64,000 nucleotides of DNA from Nocardioides palaemonis (lineage in GTDB: Bacteria; Actinomycetota; Actinomycetes; Propionibacteriales; Nocardioidaceae). Under the pieces are notes generated by a model, which had not been told where the DNA came from, did not search any database, and saw only the letters and a list, made by a program, of their open reading frames with translations. Positions 51,559 through 62,773 of the stretch are shown here, piece by piece. The stretch lies in contig NZ_JAGVQR010000001.1 of NCBI RefSeq assembly GCF_018275325.1, positions 1,302,001 to 1,366,000 on the forward strand, read 5' to 3'. Within the stretch, counting starts at the first letter, position 1. Every line of letters begins with the position of its first letter. Both the position numbers and the translations under genes were made by a program.

Positions 51559-52707
51559 ATGGGTGACTGGATCTCGCTGATCGTCGCGATCGCCGTCGTC
51601 GGCCTGCTGACGCTGGCCGGACTGCTGACCTCCGGACGCCGTCGGCGCGAGGTGCCGCCGTCCGGCGGGACCGACGTCGTCGCACCGCCGCCGACCGAGG
51701 CCGACACCGCGACCGAGGCGCCGCCCGAGCCGGCCGTCGAGGTCGCCCCGGAGCCCGAGGCACCGGCCGCCCCGGTCGTCGAGAAGCCCGAGGGCACCGC
51801 GTCGCGGCTGGTCCGCCTGCGCCAGCGCCTCGCGCGCTCGCAGGGCGGCCTCGGCCAGGGACTGCTCGCGCTGCTCAGCCGCGACCGTCTCGACGAGGAC
51901 ACGTGGGAGGAGATCGAGGACCTCCTGCTCACCGCCGACATCGGTGTGGCGCCCACGCAGGCGCTCGTCGACAAGCTCCGCACCCGCCTGCGGGTCGAGG
52001 GCGGGCAGACGAGCGACGTACGCGCCGTGCTGCGCGAGGAGCTGATCGAGCTCGTCGGCACCGACATGGACCGCCGCGTGCAGGTCACCGGCGCGGACGG
52101 CAAGCCCGGCGTGGTCCTGGTCGTCGGTGTCAACGGCGCCGGCAAGACCACGACGGTCGGCAAGGTCGCCCGGATCCTCGTCTCGCAGGACCTCACGGTC
52201 ACCCTCGGCGCGGCCGACACCTTCCGCGCCGCTGCGGTGGACCAGCTCGCCACGTGGGGCGAGCGCGTGGGCGTCGAGGTGGTGCGCGGACCGGAGGGCG
52301 GTGACCCGGCGAGCGTCGCGTTCGACGCGGTCAAGCGGGGCACCGAGGACGGGGTCGACACCGTCCTGGTCGACACCGCCGGCCGGCTGCAGAACAAGGC
52401 CGGCCTGATGGACGAGCTGGGCAAGGTCAAGCGGGTCATCGAGAAGCAGGCCCCGGTCACCGAGGTGCTGCTCGTCCTCGACGCGACCACCGGCCAGAAC
52501 GGCCTCATCCAGGCCCGCGTCTTCAGCGAGATCGTCGACGTCACCGGCATCGTGCTCACCAAGCTCGACGGCTCCGCCAAGGGCGGCATCGTGGTGCAGG
52601 TCCAGCGCGAGCTCGGCGTCCCGGTCAAGCTGGTCGGCCTCGGTGAGGGCGCCGACGACATGGCCCCCTTCGACGCCGCCGCGTTCGTGGACGCCCTCCT
52701 CGGCTGA
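51559..52707 (+). CDS. ftsY: Signal recognition particle receptor FtsY
   Basis: The 382-residue GTPase receives SRP-ribosome complexes at the membrane. It has an N-terminal membrane segment (LIVAIAVVGLLTLAGLLTSG), an acidic Pro/Glu linker, and the N domain. The G domain has GVNGAGKTTTVGKVARIL, DTFRAAAVDQLATWGERVGV, VDTAGRLQNKAGLMDEL and TKLDGSAKGG. Its partner ffh is 8 kb downstream on the same strand. The N-terminal membrane helix is typical of actinobacterial FtsY. Confidence 0.96.
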   Translation: MGDWISLIVAIAVVGLLTLAGLLTSGRRRREVPPSGGTDVVAPPPTEADTATEAPPEPAVEVAPEPEAPAAPVVEKPEGTASRLVRLRQRLARSQGGLGQGLLALLSRDRLDEDTWEEIEDLLLTADIGVAPTQALVDKLRTRLRVEGGQTSDVRAVLREELIELVGTDMDRRVQVTGADGKPGVVLVVGVNGAGKTTTVGKVARILVSQDLTVTLGAADTFRAAAVDQLATWGERVGVEVVRGPEGGDPASVAFDAVKRGTEDGVDTVLVDTAGRLQNKAGLMDELGKVKRVIEKQAPVTEVLLVLDATTGQNGLIQARVFSEIVDVTGIVLTKLDGSAKGGIVVQVQRELGVPVKLVGLGEGADDMAPFDAAAFVDALLG

Positions 52708-52720
52708 CGGTCGAGCCGTT

Positions 52721-52790
52721 TTCAGCGATCCCCGGCCGACCGGGGATCGCTGAACATGTCAGGCCGTGCACGGGCCGACATGTTCAGCGA
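52721..52790. terminator. Two overlapping, mutually exclusive hairpins after ftsY
   Basis: TTCAGCGATCCCCG (52721-52734) pairs perfectly with CGGGGATCGCTGAA (52741-52754). The sequence TCGCTGAACATGTC (52747-52760), which shares bases with that stem, also pairs perfectly over 14 bases with GACATGTTCAGCGA (52777-52790). Only one of the two can form at a time. It lies between converging genes (ftsY ends 52707, the glycosyltransferase ends 52827) and probably terminates both. Confidence 0.75.
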
Positions 52791-52826
52791 GAGCCTGACA
52801 AGTCCGCGACCGACCCCCAGTTGGCG

Positions 52827-55811
52827 TCAGCGGCGGGCGAGGAGGGCGCGCACGGCGTCGTCGATGAGCGTCTCCGCGCGCTTGTCGAAGCTGTGCTCGG
52901 CGATGATGCGCGTCGCGATGGTGCGGCGGGTGGCGTCGTCGGGGAACGCGTCGTAGGGCGGCGTCGCGAGCCGGGCGAGCTCGCGCTCGTTGTCGAAGGG
53001 CAGCACCAGTCCGGAGAAGATCTCATCCAGGCCGTCGATGCGGTCGCTGAGGATGCGGGCGCCGCAGGCGGCCGCGTCGAAGAGCCGGTTGGACGCGAAG
53101 CTGTCGCGGCGCATGTCGAGGTGGTGGTCGTTGAGCACCACGCCGGCCGACGCGTAGAGCGCGCCGACCTCCTCGTTGGCCACGCCGCCCGAGGCGATCT
53201 GCTCGCGGTCGACGAACTCGGTCCAGTCGTTGCCGTGGAGGGTGAGGTCCGCGCCGATGGCGAGCGCGCTGCGCACGGCGTAGCGGTAGACGCCGCGCGA
53301 GTTGCCGACGAACAGCAGCGCGGGCCCGGTGCCGGGCTCGGCGCGGTCGGGGTGGAACCAGCGCGTGTCGGTGCACTGCAGCAGCGGCGCGACGGTGACG
53401 CCCCACTCGCGCGACACGCGCGCGGACCAGCTGGTGCTGGCGGCGTAGACGAGGTCGAACCCGGCGACCTCGTCCGGGACGATCATGTCGGGGTGGCTGA
53501 TGATCCACTCGACGTTGAGCAACCCGGGGCGCGGCGCGACGCGGTCGAGGCCGCGCAGCACGAGCAGCACGTCGTCGTGGTCGCGGGAGTCGCGGTCGCG
53601 GGCGTCGCGACGGTCGATGGCGACGTGCTGGCCGCGCCGCTCCAGGGCGTCGGCGAGGGAGCGGGCGAAGTAGGTGTCGCCCCACCGGTCGCCGCGCGAG
53701 GCAGCGGGCGCGGCGATGTCGATCGCCCACCGCAGCCGCGGCGGTGACTCGTGGATGCCGAGCACCCGGCGCAGCACCAGCTCGGGGACCAGCACCGCGG
53801 GCGCCAGCCGGTCCTCGGGGTCGAGGGTGATCCGGCGGTTGCGGACATCGGTGATCTCCAGGCCGGCGGCGGCGAGGAGGTCGGCCGACGGGTCCGGCGG
53901 GACCTCGTGCGCCGCGCCGCGCAACGACGCCATCGCGCCGATCAGCTCCTCCGAGGTGGCGTACGCGGTGCGCGAGGTGACCACCGTGGCCGGCACGACC
54001 ACGGTGTCACCGAGGCCGGCAGCGCGGGCGCGCAGCCCGAGGTCGGTCTCGGCCAGCACCGAGTGGAACCGCGCCGACAGCCCGCCGAGGGTGATCGCCG
54101 TCGACGTGCGCAGCGCGACGACGGGCGAGGCGGGTGCGGCGACCCGGCAGGTGCCGATCCGGAGCGCGTCGCTCGTGGGCAGGCCGGCCAGGAACAGGTC
54201 GGGGTGCGGGTTGCCGGGCGCGAACCGCGCCCCCGCGCTCAGCGTCACGCCGTCGAGGTCCACGACGAGCGGCTGGGCGACGGCCACGCCCGGCTCGGCG
54301 AGCGCGGTGCGCAGGCGGTCGGCGATCGGCTGGCGCGGCGGCATCGCCTCGGGGCGGACGAGCACGACGGTGCTGCCCCGGGCGTGGGCGATGCCGACGT
54401 TGGTCGCGGCCGACGTCGAGACGGGCGCGGGCACGGAGACGAACCGGGCGCCGGAGATCACCGCCGCGATCGATGCGGCCAGCACGTGGTGCGCGCGGCG
54501 CAGACGCACGCCGACGAGGACCAGCTCCGCGCCCTCGCGCGGCAGGGCGCTCAGCCACTCCACGGTGCGCCGCGGCTCGACGCCGAGGGGGAGCACGTGG
54601 CTGACCAGGGCGTCGTCGGTGGCGCGCACGGCAGCGGCGTCCCAGTCGACGAGCTGGCGCTCGAGGACTGCCGACCCCCAGTCGTCGCCGGTGTCGCGTG
54701 GCGCCTGCTCGGGCCGCTTGAGCACCGGCACGTCGACCGGCAGCGGCTCGTGCTCACGGGTCAGGCGCAGCACCAGGTCGCGCTCGGAGTCGCCGCCGAG
54801 GCCCTCGTCGAAGCCACCGACGTCCTTGACCGCGGCGCGGCGCAGCAGCGCCGTCGCAAGGTCGACCGGCCGGCCGGACAGGAGCTCCTGCCGGCTCCGG
54901 CCGACCGCCCCGGCGCCGGACAGCACGACGGCAGCACCCGAGTGGTGGGCGTGCGCGAGCAGGTCGGCGAGCTGGTCGGGGAGCCACTCACGACCCAGCG
55001 GGAGGAACGCGACGTGCTCCGACGTGGAGTGCTCGAGCGCGACGTTGAGGGCGCGGGCGTGGCTGCAGCGCGACTCGCGCACGAGGGTGACCCGGTCGTC
55101 GAACGCGGCAACGCCCTGCAGCACCGCCGCCGTGTCGTCGACCGAGCCCCGGTCGACGGCCACGAGCTGCCAGTCGGTGAAGGTCTGGGCCTGCAGGGAC
55201 GCGACGGTGGCGTGCACCAGCGGACCAGCGTCCTGCGCCGCCATGACCACGGTGACGGTGGGGGAGGCGTCGGTGGCCACGGCCAGCGGGCCGGGTGGGG
55301 CGACGAGCGCCGGCCGCTCGACGACGACCTCCTGGCGCCAGGCGGCGGCGGCCTCGATCGCGGCGGCGCGGTAGGTGCCCCACGTGACCCGGCGGGGCAG
55401 CACGCGGGTCGGGAGCGGGGTGCTCGGCCCGGAGACGGAGAGCCAGTGGGACAGGGCGCCGAAGGGGTTCAGCCGCGCCTCCGGCATCGACGCGAAGACC
55501 ACGCGCGGGTCGACCAGCGGGTGGGGGCTGATCCGGTTGCGGCGCCGGCGCTCGGAGAGGTACCAGACGGCGGGGTGCTGCCCGGCCCGCTGCCACGAGC
55601 GGCGGCGGCCGATCCAGTGCGCCTCGAACAGCGGGTGCGGGGAGAGGTCGCCGGCCTCGACGACCGCCCGTGCGGCCTCCTGGTCGGACGCGAACGAGCG
55701 CCCGAGCTGGGCGGCGACGTAGTCGCGGTCGACCAGCCCGGACTCGACGAGCGCGTCGACGGGGTCGTCGAGGCGCACCTGCTGCCCCGAGCGGCGGCGC
55801 TCACCGCGCAT
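52827..55811 (-). CDS. Multi-domain glycosyltransferase (GT2-like, second GT-A-like, GT4-like)
   Basis: The 994-residue protein has an N-terminal segment of about 175 residues without a known domain. A GT2 domain follows (VTVVMAAQDAGPLVHATVAS, FTDWQLVAVDRGSVDDTAAV), then a second GT-A-like region (residues about 410-660) that is diverged. A C-terminal GT4/CgeB-like domain (residues about 700-994) contains VEWIISHPDMIVPDEVAGFD, LLFVGNSRGVYRYAVRSALA and FASNRLFDAAACGARILSDR. It probably builds a cell-surface polysaccharide and acts at the inner membrane face; no membrane segment is seen. Its start overlaps the end of the RgpF-like gene by 11 bp. Confidence 0.85.
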   Translation of the reverse strand: MRGERRRSGQQVRLDDPVDALVESGLVDRDYVAAQLGRSFASDQEAARAVVEAGDLSPHPLFEAHWIGRRRSWQRAGQHPAVWYLSERRRRNRISPHPLVDPRVVFASMPEARLNPFGALSHWLSVSGPSTPLPTRVLPRRVTWGTYRAAAIEAAAAWRQEVVVERPALVAPPGPLAVATDASPTVTVVMAAQDAGPLVHATVASLQAQTFTDWQLVAVDRGSVDDTAAVLQGVAAFDDRVTLVRESRCSHARALNVALEHSTSEHVAFLPLGREWLPDQLADLLAHAHHSGAAVVLSGAGAVGRSRQELLSGRPVDLATALLRRAAVKDVGGFDEGLGGDSERDLVLRLTREHEPLPVDVPVLKRPEQAPRDTGDDWGSAVLERQLVDWDAAAVRATDDALVSHVLPLGVEPRRTVEWLSALPREGAELVLVGVRLRRAHHVLAASIAAVISGARFVSVPAPVSTSAATNVGIAHARGSTVVLVRPEAMPPRQPIADRLRTALAEPGVAVAQPLVVDLDGVTLSAGARFAPGNPHPDLFLAGLPTSDALRIGTCRVAAPASPVVALRTSTAITLGGLSARFHSVLAETDLGLRARAAGLGDTVVVPATVVTSRTAYATSEELIGAMASLRGAAHEVPPDPSADLLAAAGLEITDVRNRRITLDPEDRLAPAVLVPELVLRRVLGIHESPPRLRWAIDIAAPAASRGDRWGDTYFARSLADALERRGQHVAIDRRDARDRDSRDHDDVLLVLRGLDRVAPRPGLLNVEWIISHPDMIVPDEVAGFDLVYAASTSWSARVSREWGVTVAPLLQCTDTRWFHPDRAEPGTGPALLFVGNSRGVYRYAVRSALAIGADLTLHGNDWTEFVDREQIASGGVANEEVGALYASAGVVLNDHHLDMRRDSFASNRLFDAAACGARILSDRIDGLDEIFSGLVLPFDNERELARLATPPYDAFPDDATRRTIATRIIAEHSFDKRAETLIDDAVRALLARR

Positions 55812-56745
55812 CGGAGTACCTCACGCGGGGGAACAGCGGCTCGAGGGCCAGCGGGGTGGGCAGCAGCCGCTCGGTGTCGCGGACCGGGTAGTAGGGCGCG
55901 GTGTCGGCCAGGAACTGGCGCACGCCGTCGAACCGCTCGGGGAAGCGCTTCTCGCACAGGTCGAGCAGGCGGTCGGCGTCGAGGTTGTAGGGGTCGTAGC
56001 GCAGGGTGTCGATCTTGACGTAGGGCAGCCGGGCGTCGTCGAGCACCCGGTCGGCCAGGCTCCGGGCGGGGTTCCAGGGCTCGTTGGCCCGCTCGCGCCA
56101 CTCGCGCACCTCCGCGCGCGTGCGCGGGAAGGAGGAGCGGTGCGCGGCCCACCAGCGCATCCGCTCGCGGGCGATCCGACGGTCCTCGGGGGTCTCCACG
56201 AAGTAGGTGTCGGAGACGAAGCCGGCGTCGTAGAGGCGCCGCGACATGCCGATCTCGTAGCGCCGGATGACCTGGCGCCGCCGCGAGATCGGCTCCATCT
56301 GCTCCCAGAACTCGGTGAACGCGTGCGACGACACGACCCACGGACGGAAGGCGATGAAGAAGGACTGGATGTGCGGGGCGAGCCGCTCGGCGCCGGTGAG
56401 CCCCCAGAAGTCGCACGGCCGGGTGGCCATCTCGTCGAACACGGGGGCGTAGGAGTCGAGCGCGAAGACGTAGGTGTCGTTGCACACGACGACCTCGTCG
56501 TAGGCCGTGAGGTCGCCGGCGGCGTCGAGGCCGACCTTGTAGCTGAAGAAGTCGTAGCCGTAGTTGGCGCGCTCGACGAGCGTCGCCCGCTCGGACAGCC
56601 AGGAGCGGGCCGAGTCCTGCAGGCTCGCGGTCGTGCACACCAGCAGCGTGTCCACCGACGCGGCGAGCGCCTCGACCTGGCCGCGCACGTGGGGCCGCAG
56701 CTCCCCGGCGACGTCGAAGTGCGCCATCACGGCCAGTCTGGACAC
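55801..56745 (-). CDS. Rhamnan synthesis F (RgpF)-family protein
   Basis: The 314-residue protein matches the RgpF family: VMAHFDVAGELRPHVRGQVE at the start, RANYGYDFFSYKVGLDAAGD, VVVCNDTYVFALDSYAPVFD, the DFWGLTG motif and HIQSFFIAFRPWVV. The family takes part in rhamnose-containing polysaccharide synthesis or modification. It is first in the two-gene operon with the glycosyltransferase. Together with the methyltransferase at 50620 it suggests a methylated surface glycan; that link is inferred. Confidence 0.9.
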   Translation of the reverse strand: MSRLAVMAHFDVAGELRPHVRGQVEALAASVDTLLVCTTASLQDSARSWLSERATLVERANYGYDFFSYKVGLDAAGDLTAYDEVVVCNDTYVFALDSYAPVFDEMATRPCDFWGLTGAERLAPHIQSFFIAFRPWVVSSHAFTEFWEQMEPISRRRQVIRRYEIGMSRRLYDAGFVSDTYFVETPEDRRIARERMRWWAAHRSSFPRTRAEVREWRERANEPWNPARSLADRVLDDARLPYVKIDTLRYDPYNLDADRLLDLCEKRFPERFDGVRQFLADTAPYYPVRDTERLLPTPLALEPLFPRVRYSDAR

Positions 56746-56793
56746 GGCCGAACACTAACAAGGGGCGCGGGTCGCCGGCCGGGCGCCGCGGCG

Positions 56794-56840
56794 TTCACAC
56801 GGCCGTAACACCACGCGGCGATCCGTTGCGTCCCCGCAAC
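56794..56840 (+). promoter_or_regulatory. Candidate GlnR-type boxes upstream of amtB
   Basis: TTCAC-N6-GTAAC (56794-56809) and GTTGC-N6-GCAAC (56825-56840) occur 120-170 bp before the amtB start. Actinobacterial GlnR binds repeated AC boxes of the form GTnAC-N6-GnAAC. The spacing is right, but the matches are partial. The second site is also a perfect hairpin (GTTGCG/CGCAAC). Confidence 0.35.
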
Positions 56841-56961
56841 ATCCCCGGCGGCCCGACGTCACATCGCACCCGCAGGCTCTGGATGAACATGTGGACCCCT
56901 GCATGACACCGGCGTCATGCGCCCGGCGGTCCACCTGCCCGTACGTTTTCCTGGAGGTTCT

Positions 56962-58601
<1,640 letters not shown>

Positions 58602-58653
58602 TGGGTGCGCGTCTCGGGGCCGCCGCCACGGGAGCTCTCGTGGGGGAGGGCCT

Positions 58654-60876
58654 GTGAGCACCGCGGAACGCCAGGCCAGGGCCGCCTCGGCCGACGAGCT
58701 CTGCCGGCAGGCGTACGCCGCCTCCGGAGGGCCCGACGCCGGGGTGGCCCTGGTCGCGGTCGGGGGCTACGGGCGCGGCGAGCTCGCGCCCCACTCCGAC
58801 CTCGACGTGGTGCTCGTCCACGAGGACGGCGTCGCGCTCGGCGAGCTCGGCAGCACCCTGTGGTACCCCCTGTGGGACTCCGGCCGGCGCCTTGACCACT
58901 CCGTGCGGTCGATGGGGGAGGTCCTCGAGGCGGCGGGCGACCTGCGGGTCGCGCTCGGCCTGCTCGACGTGCGCCACGTCGCGGGCGACCCGGGCCTCGC
59001 GCTGCGGCTGCGCACCACGATGCTGGCCGACTGGCGCCGGCAGGCGCGCTCGCGGCTGCCGGAGCTGCACGCGATGACCCGCAAGCGGCACGAGGTCACC
59101 GGCGAGCTGGCCCACGCGTCGGTGCCCGACGTCAAGGAGGCCGAGGGCGGCCTGCGCGACGCCGGCGTGCTCAAGGCGATCGAGGCGAGCTGGCTGGTCG
59201 ACGCCTCGTCCCACGACCTCGAGTCCGCGCGGTTGCAGCTGCTCGACGTGCGTGACGAGGTCCAGGACCTCGCCGGGCGTCCGGGCGACCGGATCGCGCC
59301 CGAGGCGTGGGCGCCGCTCGCCGAGCGGCTCGGGCTCGACGACGCCGCCGCGGCCCAGCGCCACGTCCGCTCGCTGGGCCGGCGCATCTCGCACCTGTCA
59401 CGCCTCGCGTGGCGCCGCACCGACGCGGTGCTGGCGCGCCCGACGGGGGAGCGGGGACGACGTACGCCCGCCCTCGAGCGGATCGCTCCGGGCCTGGCGC
59501 TGTCGCGGGGCGAGGTGGTCCTCGACGCCGGCACCCGGCCCGCCGACGACCCGACCCTCCTGCTGCGTGCGGCCGCCGAGGCGGCCGGCCGCGACGCGGT
59601 GCTGGCCCCCACGACCGCGGCCCGGCTCGTGCGCGAGGGCGCCGAGCTGCCGGTGCCGTGGCCGCCCGCGGCCCGCGACGCGCTGGTCCGTCTGCTCGCC
59701 AGCGGCCCCGCGCTGCTGCCGGTGTGGGAGACCCTCGACGAGGTCGACGGCATCGAGACCTTCCTGCCGGAGTGGGAGCAGGTCCGGCTGCTGCCGCACG
59801 CCTCGGCCATCCACCGCTTCACCGTGGACCGGCACGTCATCGAGACGTGCGCCGAGGCGGGCGCGCTGATCCGCGGCGTGCGACGTCCCGACCTGCTGCT
59901 CGTCGCGGCGCTGCTGCACGACATCGGCAAGGGGTCGCTGCAGGACCACTCCGTGGCCGGCGAGCCGGTGGCCCGCAAGATCGTCACCCGGATGGGGTTC
60001 ACCGACCTCGACGCCGAGGTGGTCGCGTCCCTGGTCCGCTGGCACCTGCTCCTGGCCAACCTGGCCACCACCCGCGACCCCGACGACCCGGCCACGTCGG
60101 CCGAGCTGCTCGCCCACGTCCCCGACGCGGCGAGCCTCGAGCTGCTCCGGGCGCTCACCGAGGCGGACGCCCGGGCCACGGCGCCCGCGGCCTGGACCTC
60201 GTGGCGCGCGTCCCTCGTCGACCAGCTGGTCGCGCGCGCCGCCGCCGCGCTCGGTGCCGAGATCGTCCCCGTCACGTCGGTCGACCAGGTCGCCGTGCCG
60301 GACGTCGTGCGCCGTGACCCGACGGCCGTGTCGGTCACCATCACGCCGCACGACGTCGGCGCGACCGTCAGCGTCGTCGCCGCGGACCGGGTGGGCCTGC
60401 TCGCCGACGTGGCCGGCGGTCTCGCCGCGCTGCGGGTGCCGGTGAAGGCCGCCCGCGCCTGGTCGCAGGTCGACGCCGAGGGGGAGTGGGCGGTGAGCGC
60501 CTGGGAGGTCCCGGACGCCTACCTCGACGCCGCCGTCGTGCGCGAGCGGATCCGGCGGGTCGCCGACGGCGCCCAGGCGCTGCCCGACCTCCCCCCGCGC
60601 CGCGACGACGAGCTCCCGCCGATCGTCGAGGTGCGCCCCGACGCCTCACGGGCCTCGCTGGTGCTCGAGATCCGGACCTCGGACCGGCCCGGCGTCGTGC
60701 ACCGGGTCCTCACCACCCTCGCCGGTCTCGGCCTCACCGTGGCCTCGGCGCACGTGTCGACGCTCGGCCCGCAGGCGGTCGACGTGTTCTACGTGCAGGA
60801 GGTCGGCGGCGTGCGTCCGACCGAGGAGCGCGCCGCGGCCGCCGCGCACGCGGTCCGCACGGCCCTCGGCGGCTGA
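58654..60876 (+). CDS. glnD: [Protein-PII] nucleotidyltransferase GlnD
   Basis: The 740-residue bifunctional sensor has a nucleotidyltransferase domain (GGYGRGELAPHSDLDVVLVH), a central region, and an HD domain for demodification (LLVAALLHDIGKGSLQDHSV). Two C-terminal ACT domains (residues about 565-640 and 665-738; VVAADRVGLLADVAGGLAAL and SDRPGVVHRVLTTLAGLGLT) sense glutamine. It is about 150 residues shorter than E. coli GlnD, mainly at the N-terminus. In this lineage it probably adenylylates rather than uridylylates PII. GTG 58654 is used. Confidence 0.94.
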   Translation: MSTAERQARAASADELCRQAYAASGGPDAGVALVAVGGYGRGELAPHSDLDVVLVHEDGVALGELGSTLWYPLWDSGRRLDHSVRSMGEVLEAAGDLRVALGLLDVRHVAGDPGLALRLRTTMLADWRRQARSRLPELHAMTRKRHEVTGELAHASVPDVKEAEGGLRDAGVLKAIEASWLVDASSHDLESARLQLLDVRDEVQDLAGRPGDRIAPEAWAPLAERLGLDDAAAAQRHVRSLGRRISHLSRLAWRRTDAVLARPTGERGRRTPALERIAPGLALSRGEVVLDAGTRPADDPTLLLRAAAEAAGRDAVLAPTTAARLVREGAELPVPWPPAARDALVRLLASGPALLPVWETLDEVDGIETFLPEWEQVRLLPHASAIHRFTVDRHVIETCAEAGALIRGVRRPDLLLVAALLHDIGKGSLQDHSVAGEPVARKIVTRMGFTDLDAEVVASLVRWHLLLANLATTRDPDDPATSAELLAHVPDAASLELLRALTEADARATAPAAWTSWRASLVDQLVARAAAALGAEIVPVTSVDQVAVPDVVRRDPTAVSVTITPHDVGATVSVVAADRVGLLADVAGGLAALRVPVKAARAWSQVDAEGEWAVSAWEVPDAYLDAAVVRERIRRVADGAQALPDLPPRRDDELPPIVEVRPDASRASLVLEIRTSDRPGVVHRVLTTLAGLGLTVASAHVSTLGPQAVDVFYVQEVGGVRPTEERAAAAAHAVRTALGG

Positions 60877-60974
60877 GGCACCGCCTGCCGAATCGTGGGG
60901 TCCCTGCCCCGTCCGGATACGCTGGGCCGTCGTACGACCTGACTTCAGCCACCGATGCGAGGACTGACCACACC

Positions 60975-62540
60975 TTGTTCGCCACACTCTCCGACCGGCT
61001 TGCCGACACCTTCAAGAACCTGCGGGGCAAGGGCCGGCTCTCCGAGGCCGACATCGACGCCACCGCGCGCGAGATCCGCATCGCGCTGCTCGAGGCCGAC
61101 GTCGCGCTGCCGGTCGTCAAGGAGTTCGTCGGCGCAGTGAAGGAGCGGGCCCGCGGCGAGGAGGTCAGCGGCGCGCTGAACCCGGCGCAGCAGATCATCA
61201 AGATCGTCCACGAGGAGCTCGTGACGATCCTCGGCGGCGAGACCCGGCGGCTGCGCTACGCGAAGTCCGGCCCGACCGTCATCATGCTGGCCGGCCTCCA
61301 GGGTGCCGGCAAGACGACCCTCGCGGCCAAGCTGGCGCTCTGGCTCAAGGACCAGGACAAGACGCCGATGCTGGTCGCTGCCGACCTCCAGCGACCCAAC
61401 GCGGTGCAGCAGCTGCAGGTCAACGGCGAGCGCGTCGGCGTCCCGGTCTTCGCCCCGGAGCCCGGCAACGGCACCGGGAACCCCGTCGACGTCGCCCGCG
61501 CGTCGATCGAGGAGGCGAAGCGACGCCTGCACGACGTGGTCATCATCGACACCGCAGGTCGCCTCGGCGTCGACGCCGAGCTGATGCAGCAGGCCAAGGA
61601 CATCCGCGACGCGGTGCAGCCCGACGAGGTGCTCTTCGTCGTCGACGCGATGATCGGCCAGGACGCGGTCACCACGGCGCAGGCCTTCCTCGACGGCGTC
61701 GGCTACGACGGCGTGGTGCTCACCAAGCTCGACGGCGACGCCCGCGGTGGTGCCGCGCTGTCGATCCGGCAGATCACCGGCAAGCCGGTCATGTTCGCCG
61801 CCAGCGGCGAGAAGATGACCGACTTCGACCTGTTCCACCCCGACCGGATGGCCTCGCGCATCCTCGACATGGGCGACATGCTCACCCTGATCGAGCAGGC
61901 CGAGAAGGCCTTCGACTCCGACCAGGCCATGAAGGCCGCGGAGAAGCTCGGCACCAAGGGCGGTTTCACCCTGGAGGACTTCCTCCAGCAGATGCAGCAG
62001 ATCCGCAAGCTCGGCTCGATGACCAAGATCATGGGCATGCTGCCCGGGATGGGCCAGTTCCGCGACCAGCTCGAGAACTTCGACGAGCGCGAGATCGACC
62101 GCATCCAGGCGATCATCCAGTCGATGACCCCCGCCGAGCGGGAGAACCCCAAGATCATCGACGGTTCGCGCCGCGCCCGCATCGCGAAGGGCTCCGGCCG
62201 CCAGGTCTCCGACGTCAACCAGCTCGTCGACCGGTTCTTCGAGGCGCGCAAGATGATGGAGTCGATGGCGCGCGGTGGCGGGATGCCGGGGATGCCCGGG
62301 ATGCCGGGGATGGCCGGCGGCAAGCGCTCCGGTGCCAAGCAGGCCCCGAAGGGCAAGAAGGGCAAGAAGCGGGTCTCCGGCAACCCCGCCAAGGCCGCGC
62401 AGCAGAAGGCCGCCGACAAGGCCGCCGCCGCGGAGAAGGCCGGCAACCCGTTCGGCAACCCCGACGGCGCCGAGATCGACTACGAGAAGGCCGCCGAGCA
62501 GCTCAACCTCCCCAAGGACTTCTCGCAATTCCTCAAGTGA
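60975..62540 (+). CDS. ffh: Signal recognition particle protein Ffh
   Basis: The 521-residue GTPase binds 4.5S RNA and signal peptides. It has the N domain, G domain motifs GLQGAGKTTLAAKLALWL, DLQRPNAVQQLQVNGERVG, VIIDTAGRLGVDAELMQQ and LTKLDGDARGG, and a Met-rich M domain (FLQQMQQIRKLGSMTKIMGM). The tail has GMPGMPGMPGMAGGK repeats and a basic stretch. TTG 60975 is the start and gives the canonical LFATLSDRLADTFKNLRGKG. Confidence 0.95.
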   Translation: MFATLSDRLADTFKNLRGKGRLSEADIDATAREIRIALLEADVALPVVKEFVGAVKERARGEEVSGALNPAQQIIKIVHEELVTILGGETRRLRYAKSGPTVIMLAGLQGAGKTTLAAKLALWLKDQDKTPMLVAADLQRPNAVQQLQVNGERVGVPVFAPEPGNGTGNPVDVARASIEEAKRRLHDVVIIDTAGRLGVDAELMQQAKDIRDAVQPDEVLFVVDAMIGQDAVTTAQAFLDGVGYDGVVLTKLDGDARGGAALSIRQITGKPVMFAASGEKMTDFDLFHPDRMASRILDMGDMLTLIEQAEKAFDSDQAMKAAEKLGTKGGFTLEDFLQQMQQIRKLGSMTKIMGMLPGMGQFRDQLENFDEREIDRIQAIIQSMTPAERENPKIIDGSRRARIAKGSGRQVSDVNQLVDRFFEARKMMESMARGGGMPGMPGMPGMAGGKRSGAKQAPKGKKGKKRVSGNPAKAAQQKAADKAAAAEKAGNPFGNPDGAEIDYEKAAEQLNLPKDFSQFLK

Positions 62541-62773
62541 GACGCCCAGCCGACCACGAGCGAAGCGAGTGGGCGGCGTCGGGCGGCCAGGTTGAGCAAG
62601 CGACACGACCGAGGAACGAGGTCGTACGAGCGCGTCGAAACCCACGTGGGAGGTCCGGCTGTATGCAGCCTCACGGGGGCCGACGGAGTTACGACGCACC
62701 GCACACACCGCTGGGCACCGCGACGCGCGAGTGGTTGGGTGGACGGCGTACGCCGGACCACCGAGGGGGAGCC
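62541..62773. repeat. Spacer with dispersed hairpin repeats
   Basis: No gene is supported. CCACGAGC-GAA-GCGAGTGG-type symmetry lies at about 62554-62571. A longer element from GGTTGAG (62590-62596) to TCGAAACC (62635-62642) encloses ACGACC ... GGTCGT. This is the same hairpin family as at the leuC stop. It probably ends the ffh transcript. The remaining 130 bp lead to the aminopeptidase start and hold no feature I can name. Confidence 0.5.
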
